From the NCBI GenBank assembly GCA_964572855.1, contig CAZNGF010000060.1, positions 1 to 16,306 on the forward strand: DNA of 16,306 nt, in the 5' to 3' direction. Below, one piece after another: positions 6,177-13,601 of this stretch; positions within the stretch are counted from its first letter, which is position 1; the number at the start of each line of letters is the position of its first letter. The notes beneath the pieces were generated by a model. That model did not search any database. It was not told the origin of the DNA and saw nothing but the letters and a program-made list of their open reading frames with translations. The stretch comes from CAZNGF01 sp964572855. Lineage in GTDB: Bacteria; Bipolaricaulota; Bipolaricaulia; RBG-16-55-9; JAJCYT01. A program made the translations under genes and the position numbers.

Positions 6177-6817
6177 ACTTCACGACGCGCGAGGGGCGGC
6201 GCATCCTGGAGGACTTGAACCTGAGCGTAATGCGCGGGGAGCTGGTCGGGATCGTGGGCGCCCCCGGCGCGGGCAAGAGTCTGCTGGTCGATCTGCTCAC
6301 CGGCGAGCTCAAGCCGCGCACGGGGCAGATCCTAGTCAACGACCGCAACGTCACGCGCCTGAGCCGGACCAAGCTGCTGCGCCTGCGCCAACAGCTCGGC
6401 GTGCTCCCGCAACACCCCGTCTGGCCGCAACGGCTCAGCCTCGAGGAGGCGCTCCGGTTCAAGCTGGGCTGGCTCGGCTTGTCGAGCCGCCAGGCCGAGC
6501 GCAAGGTCGAGGAGGTCGTTTCGCTGTTGGCGCTGGGCAGCCTGCGCGGCCAGGGCTTTCCGGAACTCAACGAGCTCGAGCGCCGCACGGCCTACCTGGC
6601 CATGGCGCTCTGCCACGACCCGGTCATGCTCTTCTGCGACGACCCCTTCAGCGAGCTGGGCGAGGAGGGGGCGGCCACGCTCACGCGCTCGCTGGCCACG
6701 GTGCACCAGCAGCGCGGTTTGACCACGGTGGTCACGAGCCGGGACCCGGACCCAATCGGCCGGCTCGAGGGGCGGATCGTGCGCCTGGAGGACGGATCTT
6801 TGCGGGAGGATAACTGA
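6146..6817 (+). CDS. ftsE: FtsE-like ABC ATPase with degenerate catalytic motifs
   Basis: The ATG at 6146 follows GGGAGGGACG and lies inside prmC. The product is 223 residues, FtsE-sized, and the next gene is FtsX-like. In the family, FtsE/FtsX couples ATP hydrolysis at the membrane to peptidoglycan hydrolase activation during division. Walker A is intact (GAPGAGKS, 38-45), as is the Q-loop (Gln89). The ABC signature is LNELE (141-145) instead of LSGGE. Walker B is LFCDD, with Asp166 where the catalytic glutamate belongs. The D-loop NLD reads ELG, and the H-loop histidine is Arg199 (TSRD instead of THD). The reading frame is clean, so this is not a frameshift. It may bind ATP without normal turnover. 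The symbol rests mainly on size and pairing with ftsX; another FtsX-type exporter ATPase is the alternative. Confidence 0.8.
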   Translation: MSRIIQVSELNFTTREGRRILEDLNLSVMRGELVGIVGAPGAGKSLLVDLLTGELKPRTGQILVNDRNVTRLSRTKLLRLRQQLGVLPQHPVWPQRLSLEEALRFKLGWLGLSSRQAERKVEEVVSLLALGSLRGQGFPELNELERRTAYLAMALCHDPVMLFCDDPFSELGEEGAATLTRSLATVHQQRGLTTVVTSRDPDPIGRLEGRIVRLEDGSLREDN

Positions 6818-7644
6818 TGGGGGCTGCGCTCTTCGGTCGCCTGTGCCGCTCGATCGGCGGAACCACGGCGGTCATCCTGGGCCTCGGGGCCTTTGCGCTC
6901 TGGCTCGCGCTCTTAGCCGGCGCGCTCACCGCGCTCGCCTGGGACGACCTGGAGGGGCTGAGCACGCCCCGGCTGATCGCCTCACTTGACCCCGGGCTCA
7001 GCGAGGCCCGCATGAACGAGCTCTACCTGGAGACGCGCGCGTGGGCGGAGGTACGCGGCGCGCTCTTCCGCTTCGACGGGTCGGCGTTCGACGGCGCCCG
7101 CGCGCTCAACGTGCCCTCGAACCCGGCGGTCCAGCTCACACTCGCCCCGGGCGCCGACGTCGAGGAGGTCAGCGAGCGCGCCCGTGTGCTGCAGGGCGTG
7201 CGCGGGGTGTACGTGAGCCGGGCCGAGCGCGTCGAGACGCTGCTGAACGGCGCCCAGACCCTGAAGCCGATCCTGCTGACGGCCTTCGTCGTGGTCCTGG
7301 TGGCCAGCCTGCTGGCGCTGCGGAGGGGGGTGGGCCGGCTGGCCCGGGGGTGGCGCGGCGAGCTCGAGATCCTGCGCTTGGCGGGCGTGTCCCGGCGCAG
7401 CGTGGCGCCGTCGTTCGCGCTGGTCGGGTTGTCGATGGCCACGGTGGGGGCCGTGCTGGCCGCGGTTACGCTCTACGGCGCCCTGATCTGGGCCCGCACG
7501 AGCCCGACGCTGGTGCGGGCGTACCTGCCGCTCCTGCTGGAGTCGGAACGCGTGACCCCGCTGGCGCTCGGGGCCCTGATCGTCGGGATCCTGACGGGCC
7601 TGATCGCCGGGATGTGGGGCGCGCGCGCCGTGCGACGCCCCTGA
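6817..7644 (+). CDS. ftsX: FtsX-like permease subunit
   Basis: The product is 275 residues. The ATG overlaps the ATPase stop by one base (TGATG), with GGGAGGA upstream. The topology is typical of FtsX: a first helix at ~17-40, an extracytoplasmic domain at ~45-148, then three helices at ~151-168, 198-224 and 247-267. The extracytoplasmic part shows the family pattern of LAPGADVEEV followed by a 'GVRGVYVSR' strand. The cytoplasmic loop carries ELEILRLAGVSRRSV, matching the coupling helix that contacts FtsE. A peptidoglycan-hydrolase partner is not encoded nearby. The gene ends one base short of the convergent epimerase stop. Confidence 0.88.
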   Translation: MGAALFGRLCRSIGGTTAVILGLGAFALWLALLAGALTALAWDDLEGLSTPRLIASLDPGLSEARMNELYLETRAWAEVRGALFRFDGSAFDGARALNVPSNPAVQLTLAPGADVEEVSERARVLQGVRGVYVSRAERVETLLNGAQTLKPILLTAFVVVLVASLLALRRGVGRLARGWRGELEILRLAGVSRRSVAPSFALVGLSMATVGAVLAAVTLYGALIWARTSPTLVRAYLPLLLESERVTPLALGALIVGILTGLIAGMWGARAVRRP

Positions 7645-7645
7645 G

Positions 7646-8647
7646 CTAGGCCGACACGACCCGTCGGAAGCGTTCGGCGAACGCGATTTCGCGTTCGCGC
7701 TGGGCGTACCCGCTCGAATCCTTCCCCTCGTAGACGTCGCGGTACCAACGGGCCGTGTCCGAGACCCAGCGCTCGAACGGCGTCGTGGTCCAGTCCAGCT
7801 CGGCCTTGGCGCGCGCCACCGAGGGGACGAAGTTGGTCATGCGCGCGTAGGGCTCGGGGTAGTCCCACTCGTTCTCCTGCAGGACCGATTCGGGCACGTT
7901 GACCCACTGCGGCGAGACGCCCAGGGCGCGGGCCGCCAGGCGCACGAAGTCAACCAGGCGCACGATCTCGTGCTGGGCCAGGTTGTAGGTTCGCCCGCGC
8001 GCGGCCTCGCGTTCGAGCGCGTTCAGGTAGCCGTCGGCCAGGTCGCCGGCGTAGACGAGTCGGAACGACTGCACGCCCCCATTGGTGAGGATGAGCGGCC
8101 CTTCGTCCAGCAGACGTTGGAAGTAGAAGTGGCCGCGCAGCGTCGGGTCCTCGGGGCCCAGCACGACCGGCGGGCGCAGGATCGTGTAGGGGAGCCGGTC
8201 CTGTTCCATGAGCGCACGTTCCGCGGCCAGCTTGCCCGTCGTGTAGCGCCAAAACGGGGTGTTGGCCTCGTCCCGCGGCGGCTTGAAGTCGAAGTTGACC
8301 TGGTCCTCGTCGACGGGCATGCCCATGCCGGCCGTGTAGTAGACGGCCGCGCTGCTGGTGAGGGCGTAGCGCCCCGTCCGGCCCTCGAGCGCGGAGCGCG
8401 CGTCGTTCACGTCCTCGGCGCTGTAGGCGATGTTGTCGATCACGGCGTCGAAGCTGCGGTCCTTGAGCTTCTCCGCGAGCTCGCCGGGCTCGGAGCGGTC
8501 GCCCTGGACGTGTTCGACGTGGTCCAGGAAGCCGGGCCGGCTGTGGCCGCGGCTGAACACCGTCACCTCGTACCCCCGTTCCAGCGCGCGCTCGACGATC
8601 ACCTTGCCGAAAAACGTCGTCCCCCCGATCACCAACAGTGAACCCAT
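7646..8647 (-). CDS. NAD(P)-dependent epimerase/reductase, extended SDR family
   Basis: The product is 333 residues. The ATG at 8647 has AGGAGG seven bases upstream; a longer reading from 8701 has no such signal. An N-terminal Rossmann fold carries VIGGTTFFGKVI (GGTxFxG at 8-14) and a basic VFSRGH after strand 2, suggesting a preference for NADP or a sugar nucleotide. The catalytic Tyr135-Lys139 (YTTGK) and an upstream TSSAAVYY serine region complete the SDR triad. The pattern resembles the CSP41/UDP-glucose-4-epimerase-like subgroup of extended SDRs, but the substrate cannot be read from sequence. It is 78 bases downstream of fabH on the same strand and probably co-transcribed. Confidence 0.85.
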   Translation of the reverse strand: MGSLLVIGGTTFFGKVIVERALERGYEVTVFSRGHSRPGFLDHVEHVQGDRSEPGELAEKLKDRSFDAVIDNIAYSAEDVNDARSALEGRTGRYALTSSAAVYYTAGMGMPVDEDQVNFDFKPPRDEANTPFWRYTTGKLAAERALMEQDRLPYTILRPPVVLGPEDPTLRGHFYFQRLLDEGPLILTNGGVQSFRLVYAGDLADGYLNALEREAARGRTYNLAQHEIVRLVDFVRLAARALGVSPQWVNVPESVLQENEWDYPEPYARMTNFVPSVARAKAELDWTTTPFERWVSDTARWYRDVYEGKDSSGYAQREREIAFAERFRRVVSA

Positions 8648-8725
8648 GAAAGAACCTCCTCGAAGTCCCCGCAGTGAACGGGACGCGCCGCCGGGTTGCA
8701 AGGGGAACGGCTCACACAGGTTGGC

Positions 8726-9712
8726 TCAGAACCGTACCAGCAGCGCCGCCCAGTGCAGGCCCGCCCCGAACGAGCACAGCAGGACAGTATCGCCCGGCTT
8801 GACCCGCCCCTGCGCGCGCGCCTGCTGCAGCGCGACGGCTACCGAGGCCGAGCCCGTGTTGCCGTACTCGTGCACGTTGACGAACAGCTTCTCGTCGGGA
8901 AGTTCGAGTGCGTTCTGGACGGCTTTCAGGATACGCAGGTTGGCCTGGTGCGGGATGACCAGGGACACGTCTTGGATGGCGACCCCTGCGTTGGCCAGCA
9001 CCTCGTGGGACACTTGGGCCATGCGCGCCACGGCCTCGCGGAACACCTCGCGGCCGTTCATGACCAGGTTTTGGTGCTCGTTGCGCGCGGCGACCTCGGC
9101 GCTGAAGGGCTTGCGCGTGCCGCCGGCCTCGAGCCAGAGGATCTCGGCCTTGCTCCCGTCGGTGCCCACCCCCGAGGCGAGGAACGCGGCCGCCTCTGGG
9201 CTTGCGCCCACCACGGCCGCGCCGGCCGCGTCGCCGAACAACACGCAGGTGTTGCGATCTTTCCAGTTCATGAGCCGCGTGAGCAGCTCGACACCCACCA
9301 CGAGCACGCGCTTTGCAGGCTGATCCGCCACGCGCGAGCGGGCCACGTCGAGCGCCTGCAGGTAGCCCGCGCACCCGCTGCCGCCCAGGTCGAAGGCCGG
9401 CACGTGGCGCGCGCCCAGGTGGTGCTGCAAAAACGAGGCCGTGTCCGGCGCGTAGACCTCGGGCGTGTCGCTGGCCACAATGATCTCGTCCACGTCGGCC
9501 GCGCCCAGGCCCGCGTCGGCCAGCGCGTCCCGCGCGGCTTCCAGCGCCAGGTCGAGCGTGCTCTGCTCGTCGGATGCGACGCGCCGCGTCTTGATCCCGG
9601 TGCGCTCGGTGATCCAGTCGTCCGAGGTGTCGACGTAGCGGCTCCAGTCCTCGTTGGTCATGACGCGCTCGGGCACGTAAGCGCCCAAACCCAGAAAGCC
9701 GATCGGTTTCAA
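8726..9712 (-). CDS. fabH: 3-oxoacyl-ACP synthase III (FabH)
   Basis: FabH condenses acetyl-CoA or a branched acyl-CoA with malonyl-ACP to begin fatty-acid synthesis. The product is 328 residues, the family length. The start is a TTG preceded by GAGGAGG with a 5-base gap, giving the family N-terminus 'KPIGFLGLGAYVPERVMTN'. The catalytic triad is present: Cys114 in GSGCAGY, His255 in PHQANLRI and Asn285 in GNTGSAS. The closing GAGLHWAALLVRF is typical. The residues around the cysteine (GGSGCAGY rather than AACSGF) are a mild variation. The gene stands alone, without fabD/fabG/acpP neighbours, and diverges from the suf operon. Confidence 0.93.
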   Translation of the reverse strand: MKPIGFLGLGAYVPERVMTNEDWSRYVDTSDDWITERTGIKTRRVASDEQSTLDLALEAARDALADAGLGAADVDEIIVASDTPEVYAPDTASFLQHHLGARHVPAFDLGGSGCAGYLQALDVARSRVADQPAKRVLVVGVELLTRLMNWKDRNTCVLFGDAAGAAVVGASPEAAAFLASGVGTDGSKAEILWLEAGGTRKPFSAEVAARNEHQNLVMNGREVFREAVARMAQVSHEVLANAGVAIQDVSLVIPHQANLRILKAVQNALELPDEKLFVNVHEYGNTGSASVAVALQQARAQGRVKPGDTVLLCSFGAGLHWAALLVRF

Positions 9713-9731
9713 TGGGACCTCCTCGTCCCGG

Positions 9732-9761
9732 AGTGTAGCGGCTGCGGCGCCCGGTTGACAC
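9732..9761 (-). promoter_or_regulatory. Weak candidate promoter for fabH
   Basis: On the minus strand, GTGTCA (9761-9756) and TACACT (9737-9732) lie 18 bases apart, each matching consensus at four of six positions. Transcription would begin near 9725, just upstream of the AGGAGG that precedes the TTG start. Confidence 0.35.
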
Positions 9762-9768
9762 CCCTTGT

Positions 9769-9803
9769 GACGGGCCCCGAAACGAGGGAAAATCGACGGG
9801 CCC
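9769..9803. repeat. Pair of direct GACGGGCCC repeats in the fabH/sufC spacer
   Basis: Exact 9-base copies lie at 9769-9777 and 9795-9803, 26 bases start to start, between the outward-facing fabH and suf promoters. Each contains the palindrome GGGCCC. The spacing is about two and a half helical turns. They could bind a regulator, but in GC-rich DNA chance is also possible. Confidence 0.35.
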
Positions 9804-9821
9804 AACGGCGTTCCCGCGCGC

Positions 9822-9850
9822 TTGACAAAAGCGGACCGCTCCGGTAGACT
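9822..9850 (+). promoter_or_regulatory. Promoter of the suf operon
   Basis: A perfect TTGACA (9822-9827), a 17-base spacer and TAGACT (9845-9850) form the best promoter in the window. The leader of about 50 bases ends in GAAAGAGGG before the sufC ATG at 9909. Confidence 0.7.
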
Positions 9851-9876
9851 TTTTCGAGGAAAGCCGCTCCCGAAAA
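9851..9876 (+). promoter_or_regulatory. Inverted repeat overlapping the suf transcription start
   Basis: TTTTCG at 9851-9856 and CGAAAA at 9871-9876 are exact complements 14 bases apart, immediately after the -10. The flanks extend the dyad imperfectly (AGG / CC). The position suits a repressor operator or a leader hairpin. No IscR- or SufR-type gene is in the window to pair with it. Confidence 0.35.
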
Positions 9877-9908
9877 CGATTTCTAACAGGTCACGAAAGA
9901 GGGTATTT

Positions 9909-10703
9909 ATGAGCGAAGCGCTGCAGATCAAGGGGCTGCGGGTCAACGTCGAGGACAGCGAAATCCTGAAGGGCGTCGACCTCACGATCCACAAGGGCGA
10001 GATCCACGCCGTCATGGGGCCCAACGGCTCGGGCAAGAGCACGCTGGCCTACGCCCTGATGGGCCATCCCAAGTACGAGGTGACGGGCGGCGAGGTGACC
10101 TACAAGGGCGAGGACGTGCTGGATATGGAGCCCGAGGAACGCTCCAAGCTCGGGATGTTTCTGGCCTTCCAGTACCCGTTCGAGATCGAGGGCGTGCCGC
10201 TGACCCGCTTCCTGATGACGGCCTACAAGGCCCACCACGAGGAACGCGACGAGCACGGCAACGCGACCAAGAAGGTGAAGGCCGCCGACTTCCGCCAGCT
10301 CATGACCGAAAAATTGGAGCTGCTGAAGATGGACCCGTCCTTCACGAAACGCTACCTCAACGAGGGCTTCTCGGGCGGCGAGAAGAAGCGCGCCGAGATC
10401 CTGCAGATGCTGATGCTGCGGCCCGAGATGGCCATCCTGGACGAGACCGACTCGGGGCTGGACATCGACTCGGTCCGCATCGTGGCCGAGGCCGTCAACT
10501 CGCTGCGCGGCCCCGACTTCGGCGCGCTGGTCGTGACCCACTACCAGCGCATTTTAAACTACCTCGAGCCCGACTTCGTCCACGTCATGGTGGGCGGACG
10601 GGTGGTGGAAAGCGGCGGCCCCGAGCTGGCCCACGCACTGGAACAGAAGGGCTACGACTGGATCGTCGAACGCGAGCAATCCGACCAGGAGGTGGCAGCA
10701 TGA
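9909..10703 (+). CDS. sufC: Fe-S cluster assembly ATPase SufC
   Basis: SufC is the cytosolic ABC ATPase of the SufBCD scaffold. The ATG at 9909 follows AGAGGG by five bases and gives 264 residues; an in-frame extension to 9822 begins inside the promoter and is rejected. All catalytic motifs are intact: Walker A GPNGSGKS (37-44), Q-loop Gln88, signature FSGGE (154-158), Walker B MAILDETDSGLD with Glu179, and H-loop His211. ETDSGLD with the FSGGEKKR signature is diagnostic for SufC among ABC ATPases. A charged stretch at ~108-125 (KAHHEERDEHGNATKKVK) is longer than in some homologues. The stop overlaps sufB as ATGA. Confidence 0.97.
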   Translation: MSEALQIKGLRVNVEDSEILKGVDLTIHKGEIHAVMGPNGSGKSTLAYALMGHPKYEVTGGEVTYKGEDVLDMEPEERSKLGMFLAFQYPFEIEGVPLTRFLMTAYKAHHEERDEHGNATKKVKAADFRQLMTEKLELLKMDPSFTKRYLNEGFSGGEKKRAEILQMLMLRPEMAILDETDSGLDIDSVRIVAEAVNSLRGPDFGALVVTHYQRILNYLEPDFVHVMVGGRVVESGGPELAHALEQKGYDWIVEREQSDQEVAA

Positions 10704-12139
10704 GCGAGATCGAGCACCTTGGCGAGCGACGGCGCACCTCGCAGCAGCAGCAGGTGGTCGAGCGCGACTTCTCGCGCTACGACTTCGTCGACGAGTTCGA
10801 GTACCTGCACAAGGCGCCCCCGGGCATGTCCAAGGACGTCGTGCTGGACATCTCCCGCATGAAGGGCGAGCCCGAGTGGATGCTCAAGAAGCGCCTGGAG
10901 GGGCTGGACATCTTCCTGCAGAAGCCCACGCCCACCTGGGGCGCGGACCTGTCGGCGCTGGACTACGACAAGATCAGCTACTACATCAAACCCACCGAGG
11001 ACGAGTCCCACTCCTGGGACGACGTGCCCGACGAGATCAAGGACACGTTCGAGAAACTCGGCATCCCCGAGGCCGAGCGCAAGTTCCTGGCCGGGGCCGG
11101 CGCCCAGTACGAGTCCGAGGCCATCTACCACAACCTCAAGCAGCAGTGGAAGGACAAGGGCGTCATCTTCCTGGACAGCGACACCGGGTTGCAGGAACAC
11201 CCCGAGATCTACCAGAAGTTCTGGGGCACGGTCGTGCCGCCCAACGACAACAAGTACGCCGCGCTCAACACGGCCTTCTGGAGCGGCGGCTCGTTTGTCT
11301 ACATCCCCGAGGGCGTCGAGGTCACGATGCCGTTGCAGGCCTACTTCCGCATCAACTCGGCGGACATGGGCCAGTTCGAGCGCACGCTCATCATCGTGGA
11401 CAAGGGCGCCAAGGTGCACTACATCGAGGGCTGCACCGCGCCCACGTACTCGAGCTCGAGCCTGCACTCCGGCGTAATCGAGATCATGGTCAACGAGGGC
11501 GCCCAGATGCGCTACACCACGCTGCAGAACTGGGCCAACAACATGTACAACCTCGTGACCCAGCGCGCCATCGTGCAAGCGGGCGCCAGCATGGAGTGGG
11601 TGGACGCCAACCTGGGCAGCTGCGTGACCATGAAGTACCCGAGCTGCTACCTGATGGGCCCCAACGCACGCGGTGAGATCCTGTCGGTCGCCTACGCGGC
11701 CAAGGGCCAGCATCAGGACACGGGCGGCAAGATCTTCCACGCCGCGCCCAACACGACCTCGCGCATCACCTCCAAGTCGATCTCCTCGGGCGGCGGGCGC
11801 ACGAGCTACCGCGGCCTGGTCAAGATCGCCAAGGGCGCCGAGAACGCCAAGGCCAACGTGATGTGCGACGCGCTGCTGCTGGACGACCAGAGCGTGAGCG
11901 ACACCTACCCGTTCAACGAGATCGAGGAGGACCGCGTCACGCTCGGCCACGAGGCCACCGTGGGCAAGGTGGGCGAGGACCTGTTGTTCTACATGCGCAG
12001 CCGCGGCCTGGACGAGTCCGAAGCCCTCTCGATGATCGTGCTGGGCTTCGTGCAGGAGTTCACCAAGATGCTCCCGATGGAGTACGCCCTGGAGTTCAAC
12101 CGCCTGATCCAGCTCGAAATGGAGGGATCGGTCGGCTAA
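10700..12139 (+). CDS. sufB: Fe-S cluster assembly scaffold SufB
   Basis: SufB forms the scaffold with SufC and SufD on which the cluster is built. The product is 479 residues, full length. The ATG has AGGAGG seven bases upstream within sufC. Family hallmarks include WSGGSFVYIPEGVEV, YIEGCTAP, the NLGSCVTMKYPS block, and the C-terminal core 'MCDALLLDDQSVSDTYP' with HEATVGKVGEDLLFYMRSRG. Cys389 in that block corresponds to the conserved cysteine implicated in cluster assembly at the SufB-SufD interface (C405 in E. coli). No truncation or missing key residue is seen. Confidence 0.97.
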   Translation: MSEIEHLGERRRTSQQQQVVERDFSRYDFVDEFEYLHKAPPGMSKDVVLDISRMKGEPEWMLKKRLEGLDIFLQKPTPTWGADLSALDYDKISYYIKPTEDESHSWDDVPDEIKDTFEKLGIPEAERKFLAGAGAQYESEAIYHNLKQQWKDKGVIFLDSDTGLQEHPEIYQKFWGTVVPPNDNKYAALNTAFWSGGSFVYIPEGVEVTMPLQAYFRINSADMGQFERTLIIVDKGAKVHYIEGCTAPTYSSSSLHSGVIEIMVNEGAQMRYTTLQNWANNMYNLVTQRAIVQAGASMEWVDANLGSCVTMKYPSCYLMGPNARGEILSVAYAAKGQHQDTGGKIFHAAPNTTSRITSKSISSGGGRTSYRGLVKIAKGAENAKANVMCDALLLDDQSVSDTYPFNEIEEDRVTLGHEATVGKVGEDLLFYMRSRGLDESEALSMIVLGFVQEFTKMLPMEYALEFNRLIQLEMEGSVG

Positions 12140-12149
12140 GACCGCAGAT

Positions 12150-13460
12150 ATGAACAAACTGCTAGAGACCGGCTACAGCAAGGAGGCCGTGCAGGCGCTC
12201 TCGGAGCGCTTTGACGAGCCGGGCTGGCTGCGCGAGAAGCGCGCGCTGGCCTTCGAGCGCTTTACGGGTCTGGACCTGCCGCACACGCGCTACACCAAGG
12301 CGCGCGGGCTCAAGCTGGAGGACTATTTGCCCCACACGCCGTTCGAGGGCGCGTTCGACCCGGGCCGGGCGCCGGCGGTCGTGCAGGACGTGCTCAAGCG
12401 CAAGACGGACGCCGACGCCTACAGCGTTCAGGTCGATTCCAGCCCGGTGCGCTTCAACGTGCCCGAACGCTTGAAGGAACAGGGCGTGGTCTTCTGCGAC
12501 CTGAACGCGGCCGTGCGCGAGCACCCCGAGCTGCTCGAAAAATACCTCATGAACGACCTGTTCAAGCTCCAGGTCAAGATGGAGGCGCTGCACGCGGCCA
12601 TGTGGAGCGGGGGCGCGTTCGTCTACGTGCCCCGGGGCGTCAAGGCCGAGGTCCCGCTGCACCTGCTGTTCCTGCACGAGCGGGCCGGCGCGGGGCTCTT
12701 TAACCACATCCTGATCGTGGCTGAGGCCGAAAGCGAGGTCACGGTGCTGGAGGAGAACTACGCGCTCGACGCGGGCGCCCCCGCGCTGCACACCGCCGGG
12801 GTGGAAGTTTGGGTCGGCGACGGGGCGAGCGTCCAGGTGGGCGGCATCCAAAACTGGAACGAAAAGACCTTCAGCTTCGGGACGCGCCGCGCCCGCGTGG
12901 GCCGCGACGCGCGCATGGACTGGACGCTCGGCTGGATCGGCGGGCGGCTCATGATGAGCCACCTCTCCAACGAGCTGGCCGGCCGGGGCGCCCGGGCCCA
13001 CGACGTGCAGATGACCTTCACGCACGGCAAGCAGCACTTCGACGTCACCTCCAACTTGGTCCACCTGGTGCCCGACACCACGGGCGAGGTGCGCGCGCGC
13101 TCGATGCTGCGAGACAAGAGCCGCACGGTGTTCAGCGGGTTGATCCGCATCGAGGAAGGGGCGCAGCGCTCGAACGCGTACCAGTCGCACCGCGCGCTCA
13201 TCCTCGACGACGGGGCGCGCTGCGACGCCAGCCCCAGCCTGGAGATCAACGCCGACGACGTGCGCTGCACGCACGCCGCCAGCGCCAGCCAGCTCGACGA
13301 CGAGAAGCTCTTTTACCTGCGCAGCCGCGGCCTGGACGAGAACCAGGCCAAAAAGGCCGTAGTCGACGGTTTCTTCCAGCCCACGGTCGACAACATCTCG
13401 ATGCCCGTGGCGCGCGAGCGGCTCGAGCACCTGATCGAGCAGAAATGGGAGGGGAAGTAG
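12150..13460 (+). CDS. sufD: Fe-S cluster assembly protein SufD
   Basis: SufD is the SufB paralogue that completes the SufBC2D complex. The product is 436 residues. It shares the beta-helix core (WSGGAFVYVPRGVKAEVPL; NLVHLVPDTTGEVRARSML) and the C-terminal THAASASQLDDEKLFYLRSRG with His375 in place of the usual interface histidine. The ATG is 10 bases after the sufB stop. No good Shine-Dalgarno is visible next to it, so initiation probably relies on coupling to sufB. The stop TAG is part of the left arm of a palindrome (13457-13464). Confidence 0.95.
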   Translation: MNKLLETGYSKEAVQALSERFDEPGWLREKRALAFERFTGLDLPHTRYTKARGLKLEDYLPHTPFEGAFDPGRAPAVVQDVLKRKTDADAYSVQVDSSPVRFNVPERLKEQGVVFCDLNAAVREHPELLEKYLMNDLFKLQVKMEALHAAMWSGGAFVYVPRGVKAEVPLHLLFLHERAGAGLFNHILIVAEAESEVTVLEENYALDAGAPALHTAGVEVWVGDGASVQVGGIQNWNEKTFSFGTRRARVGRDARMDWTLGWIGGRLMMSHLSNELAGRGARAHDVQMTFTHGKQHFDVTSNLVHLVPDTTGEVRARSMLRDKSRTVFSGLIRIEEGAQRSNAYQSHRALILDDGARCDASPSLEINADDVRCTHAASASQLDDEKLFYLRSRGLDENQAKKAVVDGFFQPTVDNISMPVARERLEHLIEQKWEGK

Positions 13461-13498
13461 GGCCCGCTTCGCGGATCGGCCTGCACTGCAGGCCCTAC
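13457..13498. repeat. Nested palindromes after sufD
   Basis: The outer arms GTAGGGCC (13457-13464) and GGCCCTAC (13491-13498) are exact reverse complements; the left arm includes the sufD stop codon. A perfect 7-base hairpin, GGCCTGC-ACT-GCAGGCC (13478-13494), is nested inside and shares bases with the right arm, so the two structures compete. No T-run follows, so it is more like a REP-type element or RNA stabiliser than an intrinsic terminator. Confidence 0.6.
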
Positions 13499-13510
13499 AA
13501 TACTGATCTG

Positions 13511-13537
13511 CCCCTTCTCCCCTGGCGGGAGAGGGGG
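13511..13537. repeat. CCCCTTCTCCC / GGGAGAGGGGG hairpin repeat
   Basis: An 11-base C-rich arm, a short CTGGC loop and a G-rich arm pair with one mismatch. The pattern CCCCTCTCCC..GGGAGAGGGG is a common intergenic palindrome in many GC-rich bacterial genomes (a recalled pattern, not a search result). It lies between sufD and sufU and may attenuate or protect the suf transcript. No T-run follows on either strand. Confidence 0.55.
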
Positions 13538-13589
13538 AACCGGGTCGAAAACCTGACGGAGATCATGTCGCCGCACCGGGACCGAGGGG

Positions 13590-13595
13590 TATGAT
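13590..13595 (+). promoter_or_regulatory. Possible -10 element just upstream of sufU
   Basis: TATGAT matches consensus at five of six positions and ends six bases before the sufU ATG, so a transcript from it would be nearly leaderless. No convincing -35 is found 16-18 bases upstream. The following GGGCTT is almost the same as the bases after the TATAAT at 15666. Confidence 0.3.
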
Positions 13596-13601
13596 GGGCT
13601 T

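Noticed and set aside
9822..9908. N-terminal extension of sufC
   Set aside because: It begins in the promoter; the ATG at 9909 has a ribosome-binding site and the family N-terminus.
10652..12157. 501-codon minus-strand frame antisense to sufB
   Set aside because: sufB on the plus strand is unmistakable and the antisense product is a repetitive V/L/H/A/G shadow.
12162..13430. Long minus-strand frame antisense to sufD
   Set aside because: Same shadow effect; no ribosome-binding site or recognisable domain.
13511..13537. Intrinsic terminator after sufD
   Set aside because: The hairpin is strong, but no T-run follows on either strand.
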